A DNA stretch of 29,145 nt from an uncultured Collinsella sp. (GTDB taxonomy: Bacteria; Actinomycetota; Coriobacteriia; Coriobacteriales; Coriobacteriaceae), in NCBI GenBank assembly GCA_900768795.1, contig CAAGEH010000019.1:1-29145 (forward strand). Direction: 5' to 3'. The notes beneath the pieces are model-generated. The model was not told the origin of the DNA and searched no databases. It worked only from the letters and a program-made list of their open reading frames with translations. The position numbers were made by a program, and so were the translations under genes. Shown piece by piece: positions 14,520-22,310 of the stretch; position 1 is the first letter of the stretch, and the number at the start of each line of letters is the position of its first letter.

Positions 14520-15176
14520 CTAAAATTCAGCGAACTCGGGCGCACCCGCTTCGATATGCTCGCGTCCGGCCATGAGTTTGCGCATCTTCTCGATAAAAGT
14601 CTGCTCTTCGCCCGTTTTGAACACGAGATGGAGGCAGACCTCTTCGGTCCAATCGGTAGAGACGATATGCGCCGCACAATCCCCTGCCAGACGTTGCACC
14701 TGTTCATAGCTCGCATAGGGCACAAAGGCGCAGACGGGGACCACGCTTGTCATCTCGACGATTTGGGCGGACTCGCGTGCCGATGCCACGGCAGCCTGCG
14801 TCGCAGCCGTATACGCGCGCACAAGCCCTCCAGGCCCTAAAAGCGTACCGCCAAAGTAGCGGGTCACCACACAGCAGACATCTTTGAGACCGGCACCGCG
14901 CAGCACCTCGAGCGTGGGCATGCCGCTCGTGCGCGAGGGCTCGCCGTCGTCGGACTGCCGCTCACGGCCATCCGCCAAAATCCATGCCGGCACGTTATGG
15001 CGCGCGTCGTAGTGGCGCTTGCGCACCTCGGCGATAAACGCGTTCGCATCCGCTTCGGATTCAACATGGATAAGCTGAGCGATGAAACGCGACTTGCGGT
15101 CGACGAACTCACCCGTTGCCTCGGCATCTTTTCTGAGCGTGAAGTAGCTATCCAAGGTCTTGACCCCCGAGCGCAT
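14520..15176 (-). CDS. YigZ/IMPACT family protein
   Basis: A cytoplasmic protein of the YigZ/IMPACT family; the eukaryotic relative acts on translation control through GCN1, the bacterial role is unclear. The family core is plain: KSRFIAQ, HNVPAWIL, DDGEPSRTSGMP and VVTRYFGGTLLGPGGLVRAY, then a small C-terminal ferredoxin-like domain. The start is uncertain. ATG 15176 has no ribosome site and lies 12 bases after the RNase P RNA terminator. TTG 15155 (LDSYFTLRK) has a GGGGG eight bases upstream and matches the usual start of the family better. The gene has no visible promoter of its own, so expression may depend on read-through from rnpB. Confidence 0.88.
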   Translation of the reverse strand: MRSGVKTLDSYFTLRKDAEATGEFVDRKSRFIAQLIHVESEADANAFIAEVRKRHYDARHNVPAWILADGRERQSDDGEPSRTSGMPTLEVLRGAGLKDVCCVVTRYFGGTLLGPGGLVRAYTAATQAAVASARESAQIVEMTSVVPVCAFVPYASYEQVQRLAGDCAAHIVSTDWTEEVCLHLVFKTGEEQTFIEKMRKLMAGREHIEAGAPEFAEF

Positions 15177-15187
15177 AATCGAAAAAA

Positions 15188-15565
15188 GCCGAGTGGGCCG
15201 ATAAGCCGGGTTCTGTCGTGGACGATCATTTATCTTTGCCCGCACGCCAAAGCGTACGGTGCAGCAGTCGCACGCAACCCGAACGCGAGCCGGGCCGACC
15301 CATAGCGTTCCTATTCGCGTTTGCTCCGGATGGGGTTTACCAAGCCGTCACGTTACCGTGACGCTGGTGGTCTCTTACACCACCGTTTCAGCTTTTCCCT
15401 TTACGCACAAGACGCAGGTGGGAGTCTTCTTTTCTGCGGCACTAATCCGTCGGGTCACCCCGCCTGGCCGTTAGCCAGCATCCTGCCCTCTGGAGCCCGG
15501 ACTTTCCTCACGGACGACGTGCCCCTTGCGGAACCGCGTACGCGCGATCGTCTAGCCCACTCAGC
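15188..15565 (-). ncRNA. rnpB: RNase P RNA, bacterial type A
   Basis: The catalytic RNA that trims the 5' leader of pre-tRNAs. On the minus strand it shows the hallmark GAGGAAAGTCCGGGCTCC near the 5' end, GGGTGACCC and GGTAAACCCCATCCGGAGC inside, and ACAGAACCCGGCTTATCGG near the 3' end. The ends pair: GCTGAGTGGGC (15555-15565) with GCCCACTCGGC (15188-15198), and six T follow, so the closing helix P1 also serves as terminator. Length about 378. The IMPACT gene begins immediately downstream. Confidence 0.96.
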
Positions 15566-15573
15566 AAGCGTTG

Positions 15574-15579
15574 AGTTTA
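15574..15579 (-). promoter_or_regulatory. Candidate -10 box of rnpB
   Basis: TAAACT on the minus strand, about eight bases before the folded 5' end of the RNA. No good -35 box at 16-18 bp was found. Confidence 0.4.
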
Positions 15580-15816
15580 GCACATTGCGCGATTTCCTTG
15601 CGAGCGGGCAGTGATATACCTCGCATATCCACGCATTTGAGCGTATGCGCACGGGCAAGCTGGCTCTTTTCCTGCCGCAAAGCTTTCGGCATCGTCTCAT
15701 TTTATGGACAGAGCTTTGAATCGGTCGCCCGCGCTCCTATCGTTCGCGGCAACTATTCGCGGAGCGAAGGGCGGCGAGCAATAACGTTACGGGCTGATGC
15801 AACGAGGTTTCCTTTA

Positions 15817-15850
15817 CAAAAAGAAACCCGCCTGCAAAGCAGACGGGTTT
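15817..15850 (-). terminator. Intrinsic terminator after divIVA
   Basis: AAACCCG-C-CTGC (15824-15835) and GCAG-A-CGGGTTT (15839-15850) pair around AAA; on the minus strand C and five T follow. It closes the sepF-yggT-divIVA transcript 28 bases after the divIVA stop codon. Confidence 0.85.
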
Positions 15851-15877
15851 CAACCAAACGAAATATTAAATCTGGTG

Positions 15878-16609
15878 CTAGTCGAGGTCGTCGGCGTTGA
15901 AATCGGCGATCGGCGCAAACGGATCGGCTGCAGGAGCGGTCTGAGGCATCACGGGAGCAACCGGAGCGGCAGCGACCGTCGCGTTGGGAGCGGCTGCAGG
16001 TGCCTGAGCCTGGGGCTGCGCGGGGGCAGCATCGGAACCGACAGGCTGCGACTTAAGCAGCTCGCGCGGAAACTCGTTCTGCGCATCGTCCATAAAATGC
16101 TGGAGAAGCTTGAAGTACTCGGCCTTGAACTGCTCGCGGGAAGCCTTGAGACGGTCGATCTCCTCGAGCTCGGTCTGCTTCTCGGCGAGAGCCTGACGGA
16201 TGACCTCGCGAGCCTTGGCCTCTGCCTCGTCCTTGATGTGGTCGGCATTCTCGTTGGCATCGGCAACGATGGCGTCGGCGGTCTGCTGAGCGGCGATGAG
16301 CGCTGCAGAGATCTGATGCTCGGTTGCAGACGTGGTCTGTGCGGGCGCGGGTGCCGGAACAGGAGCAGGTGCGGGAACTGCGACGGGCTGAGCCATTGCC
16401 TGGGCCTGGGCGTCAGCGAGCTGGGCCTGCGTCTCGGCGAGTTTCTGCTCGGTATCGGTCAGACGGCCCTTGAGATCGACGATCTTGGAGAGCATGGCAT
16501 CTACCTCGGCGGAAACCTGCTCGAGGAAGACGTCGACCTCACCGGGATCGTATCCGCGCTTTGCCTCGGAAAACGTCTGAGCCTGAATATCTGCGGGTGT
16601 GATTGCCAT
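15878..16609 (-). CDS. divIVA: DivIVA domain protein
   Basis: A 243-residue scaffold that gathers at curved membrane, at poles and septa, and helps place division or growth machinery. The N-terminal DivIVA membrane-binding motif is clear (ITPADIQAQTF, GYDPGEVDVFLEQV), followed by a coiled coil to about residue 70, a Pro/Ala linker (about 75-92), a second long coiled coil (about 97-180) and a low-complexity Ala/Pro/Gln tail with an acidic end (DFNADDLD). ATG 16609 is chosen because AAAGGAG lies eight bases upstream; the GTG three codons earlier overlaps that site. It is the last gene of the cluster, after sepF and yggT, the usual Gram-positive order. Confidence 0.93.
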   Translation of the reverse strand: MAITPADIQAQTFSEAKRGYDPGEVDVFLEQVSAEVDAMLSKIVDLKGRLTDTEQKLAETQAQLADAQAQAMAQPVAVPAPAPVPAPAPAQTTSATEHQISAALIAAQQTADAIVADANENADHIKDEAEAKAREVIRQALAEKQTELEEIDRLKASREQFKAEYFKLLQHFMDDAQNEFPRELLKSQPVGSDAAPAQPQAQAPAAAPNATVAAAPVAPVMPQTAPAADPFAPIADFNADDLD

Positions 16610-16668
16610 AACGTGCACTCCTTTATTACGTTTGGGCTACATATGCGTAGACGGCGGCACGAGCCGTG

Positions 16669-16926
16669 CTACAAGATTATAACCATTACCAAGCGTTCTA
16701 TGAGATTCAATACGACAATTGCAATGACGGGAGAAAAATCAATTCCGCCCATCGCCGGAATAAAACGCCTGAAGATATTGAGAAACGGTCCGCAAATGCT
16801 CTCGAGCACCGCGGAAAGATCATCGATAAAACCGCCGCGACCTCGGGGAAACCACGAAAGCAGGCAATAGACGATGATCAGAAACTCATAGAAGTTGACG
16901 AGCTTGTCGAGGATCGTCGCGATCAT
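16669..16926 (-). CDS. YggT family membrane protein
   Basis: An 85-residue membrane protein (YlmG/YggT family) linked to division and septum structure by gene context; exact function unknown. Two hydrophobic segments (about 4-25 and 62-85) flank a loop with SWFPRGRGGF and GPFLNIFRRFIPAMGGIDFSP, the typical YggT region. ATG 16926 lies 15 bases after GGGGAGAG, a long spacing, so a rarer start slightly upstream is possible. It lies 24 bases after sepF and is followed by divIVA. Confidence 0.92.
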   Translation of the reverse strand: MIATILDKLVNFYEFLIIVYCLLSWFPRGRGGFIDDLSAVLESICGPFLNIFRRFIPAMGGIDFSPVIAIVVLNLIERLVMVIIL

Positions 16927-16950
16927 GTACGTATTTATCGTTCTCTCCCC

Positions 16951-17673
16951 TTATTTAAGGTAACCATCGGCCTTGAGCTTCTTGAGGTCGGAATCCTTGA
17001 CCTCGGTACCCGCCGGCAGGACCATGAACACGCGGTCGCCGATCTCTTTGACCGATGCGCCAAGACCGCAGGCAAAGCCGTAGCTGAAATCGAGCACGCG
17101 CTTGGCGACCTCGGTGCGCACGCCGACGAAAACGAGGGCGACGGGCTGCTTGGTGCGCACGCGGCGAACTACGGTCTCCACGTCATCATAGCTCGCGGGC
17201 TTGAGGATATACGCCGGAAGCTGCGGCATGGAGTTGATGACGGAATCTGCGATAGACGCCGCCGACTCCTCGGCGTGGGTTGCAACAGACGTCGCGGCAT
17301 AGGCGCGCGAGTTCTCCGCATAGGAGCTCGGCGTGTCATATGCGCCCGGACGATACGCATCGTAGGAATCTTGCGAACGCGCGGGTGGATTGTATGTGGT
17401 GGCATGACGTGAATCGTCGCCCACGAGATGTCCTGAGCGCGTATAGACCGCTACCGACTCGGCCTCTCCTCGACGTGTCTGACCGAGAACGCCGTTGGAA
17501 GGCTCGGGATTGTCGTAGTAATCGTCATAGGCGCCGTCGCCGGCATCATCACGGTCGTAGCCGTCGGCGTAATCATCTGCACCGTCGTATCCGTCATCGC
17601 CGTAACCGTCATCGGAATACGAGTCGTTTTGACTCAGATTGAACCTGTTCTTGATCTCATCAAGGAAGCCCAT
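16951..17673 (-). CDS. sepF: Cell division protein SepF
   Basis: SepF binds the FtsZ C-terminal tail and anchors the Z ring to the membrane. The N-terminus MGFLDEIKNRF is the amphipathic membrane anchor. The C-terminal domain (about 145-240) has the SepF fold: PAYILKPASYDDVETVVRRV, then KRVLDFSYGFACGLGASVKEIGDRVFMVLPAG (shown by its parts). Between them is a long disordered linker, strongly Asp/Gly/Tyr-rich in its first part (about 18-53), making the protein 240 residues against about 150 in Bacillus. ATG 17673 has GAGAGAGG upstream. As ftsA is not seen in the cluster, SepF is probably the main FtsZ membrane anchor here. Confidence 0.95.
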   Translation of the reverse strand: MGFLDEIKNRFNLSQNDSYSDDGYGDDGYDGADDYADGYDRDDAGDGAYDDYYDNPEPSNGVLGQTRRGEAESVAVYTRSGHLVGDDSRHATTYNPPARSQDSYDAYRPGAYDTPSSYAENSRAYAATSVATHAEESAASIADSVINSMPQLPAYILKPASYDDVETVVRRVRTKQPVALVFVGVRTEVAKRVLDFSYGFACGLGASVKEIGDRVFMVLPAGTEVKDSDLKKLKADGYLK

Positions 17674-17739
17674 CGTTTGCCTCTCTCTGCTTGGGTACGT
17701 TTATGCTGCCAAAATAGCAGACAAAAGAGCGTTATGAAT

Positions 17740-18483
17740 TTATTCTAAACCAAATTCGGGACTGAATACCACCCTACCCAAACGAATGAGTGTAGACCCT
17801 TCTTCGAGCGCGGGCTCAAAATCTTCGCTCATGCCGCATGAGAGCTCGGAAAGCGAGAGCTCCGAATAGGTCCGGGCGAGCTCATCCCTCAGTTCACGCA
17901 AACCAGAAAACGTCGAACGCGCAACGTCTTTATTGCCGCGCGGCGCCATGGTCATAAGCCCGGAAACCTCGATGCCGGGAAGCTCCATAAGATGTTCAAT
18001 GTTCCGGCGCAGCTCATCGGGGGCAAAACCCGATTTCGATTCCTCGCCCGAAACGTTCACCTCGATGAGCACGCGCTGAGGTGCGGCAAGCACGTGATTG
18101 TCCAGGGCGCGCGCCGCACGGGTCGAGACCGCCTCCGCCAGGTGCACCGAACTGATGGAATGGATGAGCGCGGCGCGCCCGAGAACGGCGTTGACCTTGT
18201 TGGTCTGAAGGTTGCCGATCATATCGAACCGGGCATCAGGAAGGTCGGGGTGCTGCGCAAGTCCCTCGAGCTTTCGCACGAGCTCCTGCGGGCGGTTTTC
18301 ACCGAAAAGACGGTAGCCGGCGCGAATAGCGCAGACGGTCTCGTCGACACCGACCGTTTTGGAAACCGCCATGACCTTGGCATCGCCGTGAGCACGGCCC
18401 GCACGGTCGAGCGCGGCATACACCCGCGAGAGAATCTCTTCGCGCCGCTCGGCAATCATATGTTGGTAGCTTTCGATATCCAT
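17740..18483 (-). CDS. YggS family PLP homeostasis protein
   Basis: A 247-residue pyridoxal-5'-phosphate-binding protein (YggS/PLPBP family) that keeps free PLP and amino acid pools in balance. The PLP lysine lies in AVSKTVGVDE (Lys 42); also seen are RLFGENRPQEL, FDMIGNLQTNK, VNVSGEESKSGF, GLMTMAP and the C-terminal SCGMSEDFEPALEEGSTLIRLG. ATG 18483 has no strong ribosome site. It starts the yggS-sepF-yggT-divIVA block and follows the phoU terminator, so it should have its own promoter. Confidence 0.93.
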   Translation of the reverse strand: MDIESYQHMIAERREEILSRVYAALDRAGRAHGDAKVMAVSKTVGVDETVCAIRAGYRLFGENRPQELVRKLEGLAQHPDLPDARFDMIGNLQTNKVNAVLGRAALIHSISSVHLAEAVSTRAARALDNHVLAAPQRVLIEVNVSGEESKSGFAPDELRRNIEHLMELPGIEVSGLMTMAPRGNKDVARSTFSGLRELRDELARTYSELSLSELSCGMSEDFEPALEEGSTLIRLGRVVFSPEFGLE

Positions 18484-18552
18484 AGCGCATCGCCCGTCCG
18501 TCGAATTTGTTCAAACACATGCTAGCGCATTGAAAACGACACCGAAGCGTTC

Positions 18553-18580
18553 ATTCAACATCTCACAGACCCCCTGTAAA
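18553..18580 (-). promoter_or_regulatory. Candidate promoter for yggS-sepF-yggT-divIVA
   Basis: TTTACA (18575-18580), 16 bp, TTGAAT (18553-18558) on the minus strand, just after the phoU terminator and about 65 bases before yggS. It is a consensus match only. Confidence 0.35.
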
Positions 18581-18598
18581 TCTGCGGAGTCTCGCACA

Positions 18599-18648
18599 AT
18601 AAAAAAACCTGCTCCGGCCTCTCCTTGCAGAGAAAACCAAAGCAGGTT
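18599..18648 (-). terminator. Intrinsic terminator of the pst-phoU operon
   Basis: AACCTGCT (18606-18613) pairs with AGCAGGTT (18641-18648), with a further CTCT/AGAG inner pairing; on the minus strand a run of seven T follows. It separates the pst operon from yggS. Confidence 0.8.
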
Positions 18649-18687
18649 CTAAATGGGTTGATGAAGAAAGATCAAATACCCTGAGAG

Positions 18688-19533
18688 CTACTCGTCCTCA
18701 TCGACCGTGTCGTTCTGCACGTTCTCGATGAGCTTCTTGAGCTCCTCGCCCACCTCGTCGAGCGGGAGATTCGAAACGTACTCGGCATCGGTCTGGGCGT
18801 CCATGATGCTGCCCTCACCCGCCGGGATACGCATGCTCTCGAGCTCCTCCTCGTCTGCATCGGCGATGTCGTTGGCGGTCCAACGCTGACCGGTGAGCAA
18901 GAAGGTCAGACGGCACGCGGCATCGACCGAGATGGATGCGAGGCGGTCGAGATAGCGAGAGACCATGATGACGCGGCGAACGTCATCGAGGCTGTTGTCG
19001 TCGGTGACATCGATACCCAAACGATTGTAGGTGCGGAAGAACTCCTGGTAGATATCGTGAACCGGGGCGTCCTCCTCGGCGAGCGTGCACACGACGGACA
19101 GGTCGTTGTTGACGAGCGCGGTGACGGAGGAGCCGAGCACCCTGTAGGTTGCCTCGGCCTGCTTTTTGATAAGATCGATAAGCTCCTGCGGAACCTCGAA
19201 CTCGCCCTTGATCTTGCGCTTGGCGGCACGGGTCACGGCGCGGACCTTATCGTTCATGCGCTGAAGATTGAAATCGATGTAGATAATCGTCTGGAGCAGA
19301 CGGAAGTCGGAAGCGACCGGCGACTGCGTGGCGATCAGGTTGTAGCACACGGCCTCGAGATTGGCGCAACGGGCATCGATGGTGAGCGTGCGCTTCTTGG
19401 TCTTGTTGGCGAGCTTCTTGTCGTCCTCGACAAATGCGTTGACGGCATCGTGTAGCGCCAGATCGACCTCCTCGTAGATGGAGAGCATCTCGTGGCGTGC
19501 CTCGATAAGCTGACGTGAGAAGAGTTTACGCAT
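18688..19533 (-). CDS. phoU: Phosphate signalling protein PhoU
   Basis: PhoU links the Pst transporter to the PhoR/PhoB two-component system and damps phosphate uptake when phosphate is plentiful. The two three-helix PhoU repeats are seen in outline: an early helix with EVDLALHDAVNAFVEDD, and a second repeat with NRLGIDVTDDNSLDDVRRVIMVSRYLDR shown only in part. At 281 residues it is about 60 longer than usual because of an acidic C-terminal extension ending NDTVDEDE. ATG 19533 is chosen because GGAGA lies just upstream; a TTG four codons earlier overlaps that site. It is the last gene of the operon, 83 bases after pstB. Confidence 0.9.
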   Translation of the reverse strand: MRKLFSRQLIEARHEMLSIYEEVDLALHDAVNAFVEDDKKLANKTKKRTLTIDARCANLEAVCYNLIATQSPVASDFRLLQTIIYIDFNLQRMNDKVRAVTRAAKRKIKGEFEVPQELIDLIKKQAEATYRVLGSSVTALVNNDLSVVCTLAEEDAPVHDIYQEFFRTYNRLGIDVTDDNSLDDVRRVIMVSRYLDRLASISVDAACRLTFLLTGQRWTANDIADADEEELESMRIPAGEGSIMDAQTDAEYVSNLPLDEVGEELKKLIENVQNDTVDEDE

Positions 19534-19616
19534 GGTTATCTCCAATCAGGAAGGGTGCGGTCATGCTGCCCGCACATTGCATATGCGCACCGTGCGCGAG
19601 CCGATAGGACTAGAAA

Positions 19617-20420
19617 TCAGCCAAAGCGTCCGGTGATATAGTCCTCCGTGCGCTGATCCATCGGACTAGTGAAGATCGCGTCGGTTTGACCATACTCAAT
19701 TAGTGTAGCAGGCTCACCGGCAACTTCCTGTAAGAAGAATGCAGTGTAATCCGAAATTCGGGCCGCCTGTTGCATCGAGTGGGTAACGATGATGATCGTC
19801 ATCTCGGGCGCGAGCTCGGCCATCAGGTCCTCGACCTTCTGAACGGAGGTCGGGTCGATGGCCGAACAGGGCTCATCCATCAAGAGGACATCGGGTTGAA
19901 CAGCGAGCACGCGCGCGATGCACAGGCGCTGCTGCTGGCCACCGGAAAGTGCCAAGCCGTCCTTATCGAGCTGATTGGAGACCTCTTTCCAGAGGTTGGC
20001 ACGTTTGAGTGACTCTTCGACGATGTCATCGAGGTCGCTTTTGCTAGTCACGCCCTGCAAACGAGGGCCAAAAGCGACATTCTCGTAGATGGATTTAGGG
20101 AAAGGGTTGGGCTGCTGGAAGATCATGCCGACGCGGCGGCGCAGATCGACGGGGTCGACGCCCTCGGCATAGATGTCGTTGTCGTCGAGACGCATGGTAC
20201 CGCCCACGCGGGTGCCCTCGATAAGGTCGTTCATGCGGTTCATGCAGCGCAAAAACGTGGACTTACCGCAGCCCGAGGGGCCGATGAACGCGGTGATCTT
20301 GTTTTTGGCGATATTGAGGTTGAGGCCCCTGAGCGCATTGAATTCGCCGTACCAGAACTCGAAGTTCTCGGCGGTGATGGCGCTTTGCTCAGGCGTGGGA
20401 GCTGACTGGTAGACGGACAT
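19617..20420 (-). CDS. pstB: Phosphate ABC transporter ATP-binding protein PstB
   Basis: The ATPase of the high-affinity phosphate importer, at the inner face of the membrane. The 267-residue protein has Walker A GPSGCGKST (47-55), the Q-loop in IFQQPNPFP, signature LSGGQQQRL (158-166), Walker B VLLMDEP (178-184) followed by CSAIDP, and the switch His in IVTHSMQQA. ATG 20420 has AAGGAG upstream. pstA ends 15 bases before it. Confidence 0.97.
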   Translation of the reverse strand: MSVYQSAPTPEQSAITAENFEFWYGEFNALRGLNLNIAKNKITAFIGPSGCGKSTFLRCMNRMNDLIEGTRVGGTMRLDDNDIYAEGVDPVDLRRRVGMIFQQPNPFPKSIYENVAFGPRLQGVTSKSDLDDIVEESLKRANLWKEVSNQLDKDGLALSGGQQQRLCIARVLAVQPDVLLMDEPCSAIDPTSVQKVEDLMAELAPEMTIIIVTHSMQQAARISDYTAFFLQEVAGEPATLIEYGQTDAIFTSPMDQRTEDYITGRFG

Positions 20421-20435
20421 GCTACTCCTTATCCG

Positions 20436-21353
20436 TTAGTGCTTCTTGCGCGAGAGATGGCGCGAGAACAGGTTGAAAGCGAGGATGATGACCATCAGCA
20501 GAAGAGCGGTGCCGTAGGCGGCGTTCATGTTGATGCCATCGTTGGCAAGCAGGTAGAGGTGCACGGTCATGGGACGGCCAGAGTCGAGCGGGCTTATGGG
20601 CATGTTGATGGCCTGACCCATGGTGTAAAGCACGACGGCGGTCTCGCCGATGGCGCGGCCGACCGCGAGCACGATTCCCGTGGCGATGCGCCCGAACGCG
20701 GAAGGCAGGACGATCTTCGAGACGACCTGCCATTTGGTGGCACCGAGCCCGTAGGCGCCCCAGCGAATATAGCGGGGAACGGCACGGATGGCCTCCTCAG
20801 TCGTACGCATGACGATCGGAAGCATGAGCAGAGCCAGAGCCATGGCGGCGGAGATCATCGAAAGTCCGAGACCCATCGCCTCGACGAACAGCGCATAGCC
20901 GAAAAGACCCATAACGATAGAGGGAACGGAGGCAAGAGCGTCCGCCGCATAGCGAATGAGGTCGACGAGCTTGCCCTGCTTGGCGTACTCGGCCAGATAC
21001 ACGGCGGCGAGCACGGCAATCGGCGTGCAGATGAGCATGGCGAGTGCCGTGACGTAGAACGTCGAGACGATGGTCGGCCAGATGCCTCCCTCGGAGTTGA
21101 CGCCATGGGGCCAACCGAAAATGAAGTCGAGCGAGATATGCGGAAGGCCGTTGATGACAACGTAGGCGATGATCGTCACGAGCACGAGCGTCGTGATGTA
21201 CGCGGCGGCACGGAACACCCAGAGCATGATCTTGTTGGAAGCGTCCTTGTCGATGCGGCTCTTCTTCTTGTGCGAAAGGGCGAGTTTGATGCGCTCGCGC
21301 GAGGTCATCTCCCCGTTCGCAGTATGCTGCGCGGTATCGGTAACTTGAGCCAT
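20436..21353 (-). CDS. pstA: Phosphate ABC transporter permease PstA
   Basis: One of the two membrane subunits of the phosphate importer. It has 305 residues, a basic cytoplasmic N-terminus of about 45 residues and about six membrane segments. The permease coupling loop is seen as GATKWQVVSKIVLPSA, followed by GRAIGETAVVLYTMG as in PstA. ATG 21353 lies three bases after pstC, with AGAGG overlapping the pstC stop region, so translation is probably coupled. Confidence 0.95.
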   Translation of the reverse strand: MAQVTDTAQHTANGEMTSRERIKLALSHKKKSRIDKDASNKIMLWVFRAAAYITTLVLVTIIAYVVINGLPHISLDFIFGWPHGVNSEGGIWPTIVSTFYVTALAMLICTPIAVLAAVYLAEYAKQGKLVDLIRYAADALASVPSIVMGLFGYALFVEAMGLGLSMISAAMALALLMLPIVMRTTEEAIRAVPRYIRWGAYGLGATKWQVVSKIVLPSAFGRIATGIVLAVGRAIGETAVVLYTMGQAINMPISPLDSGRPMTVHLYLLANDGINMNAAYGTALLLMVIILAFNLFSRHLSRKKH

Positions 21354-21356
21354 GGC

Positions 21357-22307
21357 CTACCTCTTTTTCTTGGAGATCAGGCGCACCAGCCCGACGAGCG
21401 ATGCGGAGATGATGAACAGGACAACGCCCATACCGAAGAGGGCGGAACGGTGGAGACCGCTCGAATAGCTCATGTCGAGGGCGATCTGGCTCGTAAGCGT
21501 GGAGATGGGACTCGAGATGGACTCGGGGATGACCGGGGCGTTGCCCACGACCATGAGGACCGCCATGGTCTCACCGATGGCACGACCCATGCCGAGCACG
21601 ATGGCGTCGACGATGCCGAGCTTGGCGGCGGGGATGACGACCTTGTAGATGGTCTGCCACTTGGTGGCGCCCATGGCGTAACTCGCCTCGCGGATGCCCA
21701 TCGGAATCGAGTTGAGGGCGTCGATCGTGAGCGTCGTGATGGTCGGAACGATCATGATGGCGAGCACGAACCAGGCGGTAAGCGCGCCGAAGCCGAGGCC
21801 GCCGGAAACCTGTGCGACGATCGGCCTGATGATGACCATGCCGAAGAAGCCGTAGATGATCGAGGGGATGCCCGCGAGCAGGTCGACGGCGGGACTGATG
21901 ATCTTGCGCACGCGATCGGAGGCGATCTCGACGAGGTAAACGGCGGTGCCGACGCCTAGAGGCACGCCCATGACGAGAGCTCCGACGGTGACGAGAGCGG
22001 AACCGGCGAGAAGCGCGAGGATACCGTAGTGTCCCTCGGAGGGAGCCCAGTTCAGGCTGAAGAACTCGCCGAGACCGATATCGGTGAAGACGGGAGCCGC
22101 CGAGGCGGTCGTGAAGACGAAAATCAGTATGACCGTCACAACGGCCAGAAACGCGCAGGCAAAAAACAGGTATTGAAGCGCCTTTTCCTTGATATAGGTG
22201 CTACGCGAAACGAGCGCGAGTTCGCGCTTCTTGGCGGGAGCCTGGGCCTCCGCGTGCTCGGACGCGGGCGCGGACGTATCGGCGGACATCTTGGGATCTT
22301 CTGCCAT
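21357..22307 (-). CDS. pstC: Phosphate ABC transporter permease PstC
   Basis: The second membrane subunit of the phosphate importer; 316 residues, six membrane segments after a hydrophilic Ala/Pro-rich N-terminus (about 45 residues). The permease loop reads GATKWQTIYKVVIPAA, then GRAIGETMAVLMVVGN, typical of PstC. ATG 22307 has AGGAG upstream and lies three bases after pstS. Confidence 0.95.
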   Translation of the reverse strand: MAEDPKMSADTSAPASEHAEAQAPAKKRELALVSRSTYIKEKALQYLFFACAFLAVVTVILIFVFTTASAAPVFTDIGLGEFFSLNWAPSEGHYGILALLAGSALVTVGALVMGVPLGVGTAVYLVEIASDRVRKIISPAVDLLAGIPSIIYGFFGMVIIRPIVAQVSGGLGFGALTAWFVLAIMIVPTITTLTIDALNSIPMGIREASYAMGATKWQTIYKVVIPAAKLGIVDAIVLGMGRAIGETMAVLMVVGNAPVIPESISSPISTLTSQIALDMSYSSGLHRSALFGMGVVLFIISASLVGLVRLISKKKR

Positions 22308-22310
22308 GTG

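Noticed and set aside
20439..21959. 506-residue plus-strand frame across pstA and pstC
   Set aside because: It is a charged His/Asp/Gly-rich shadow of two clearly real permease genes.
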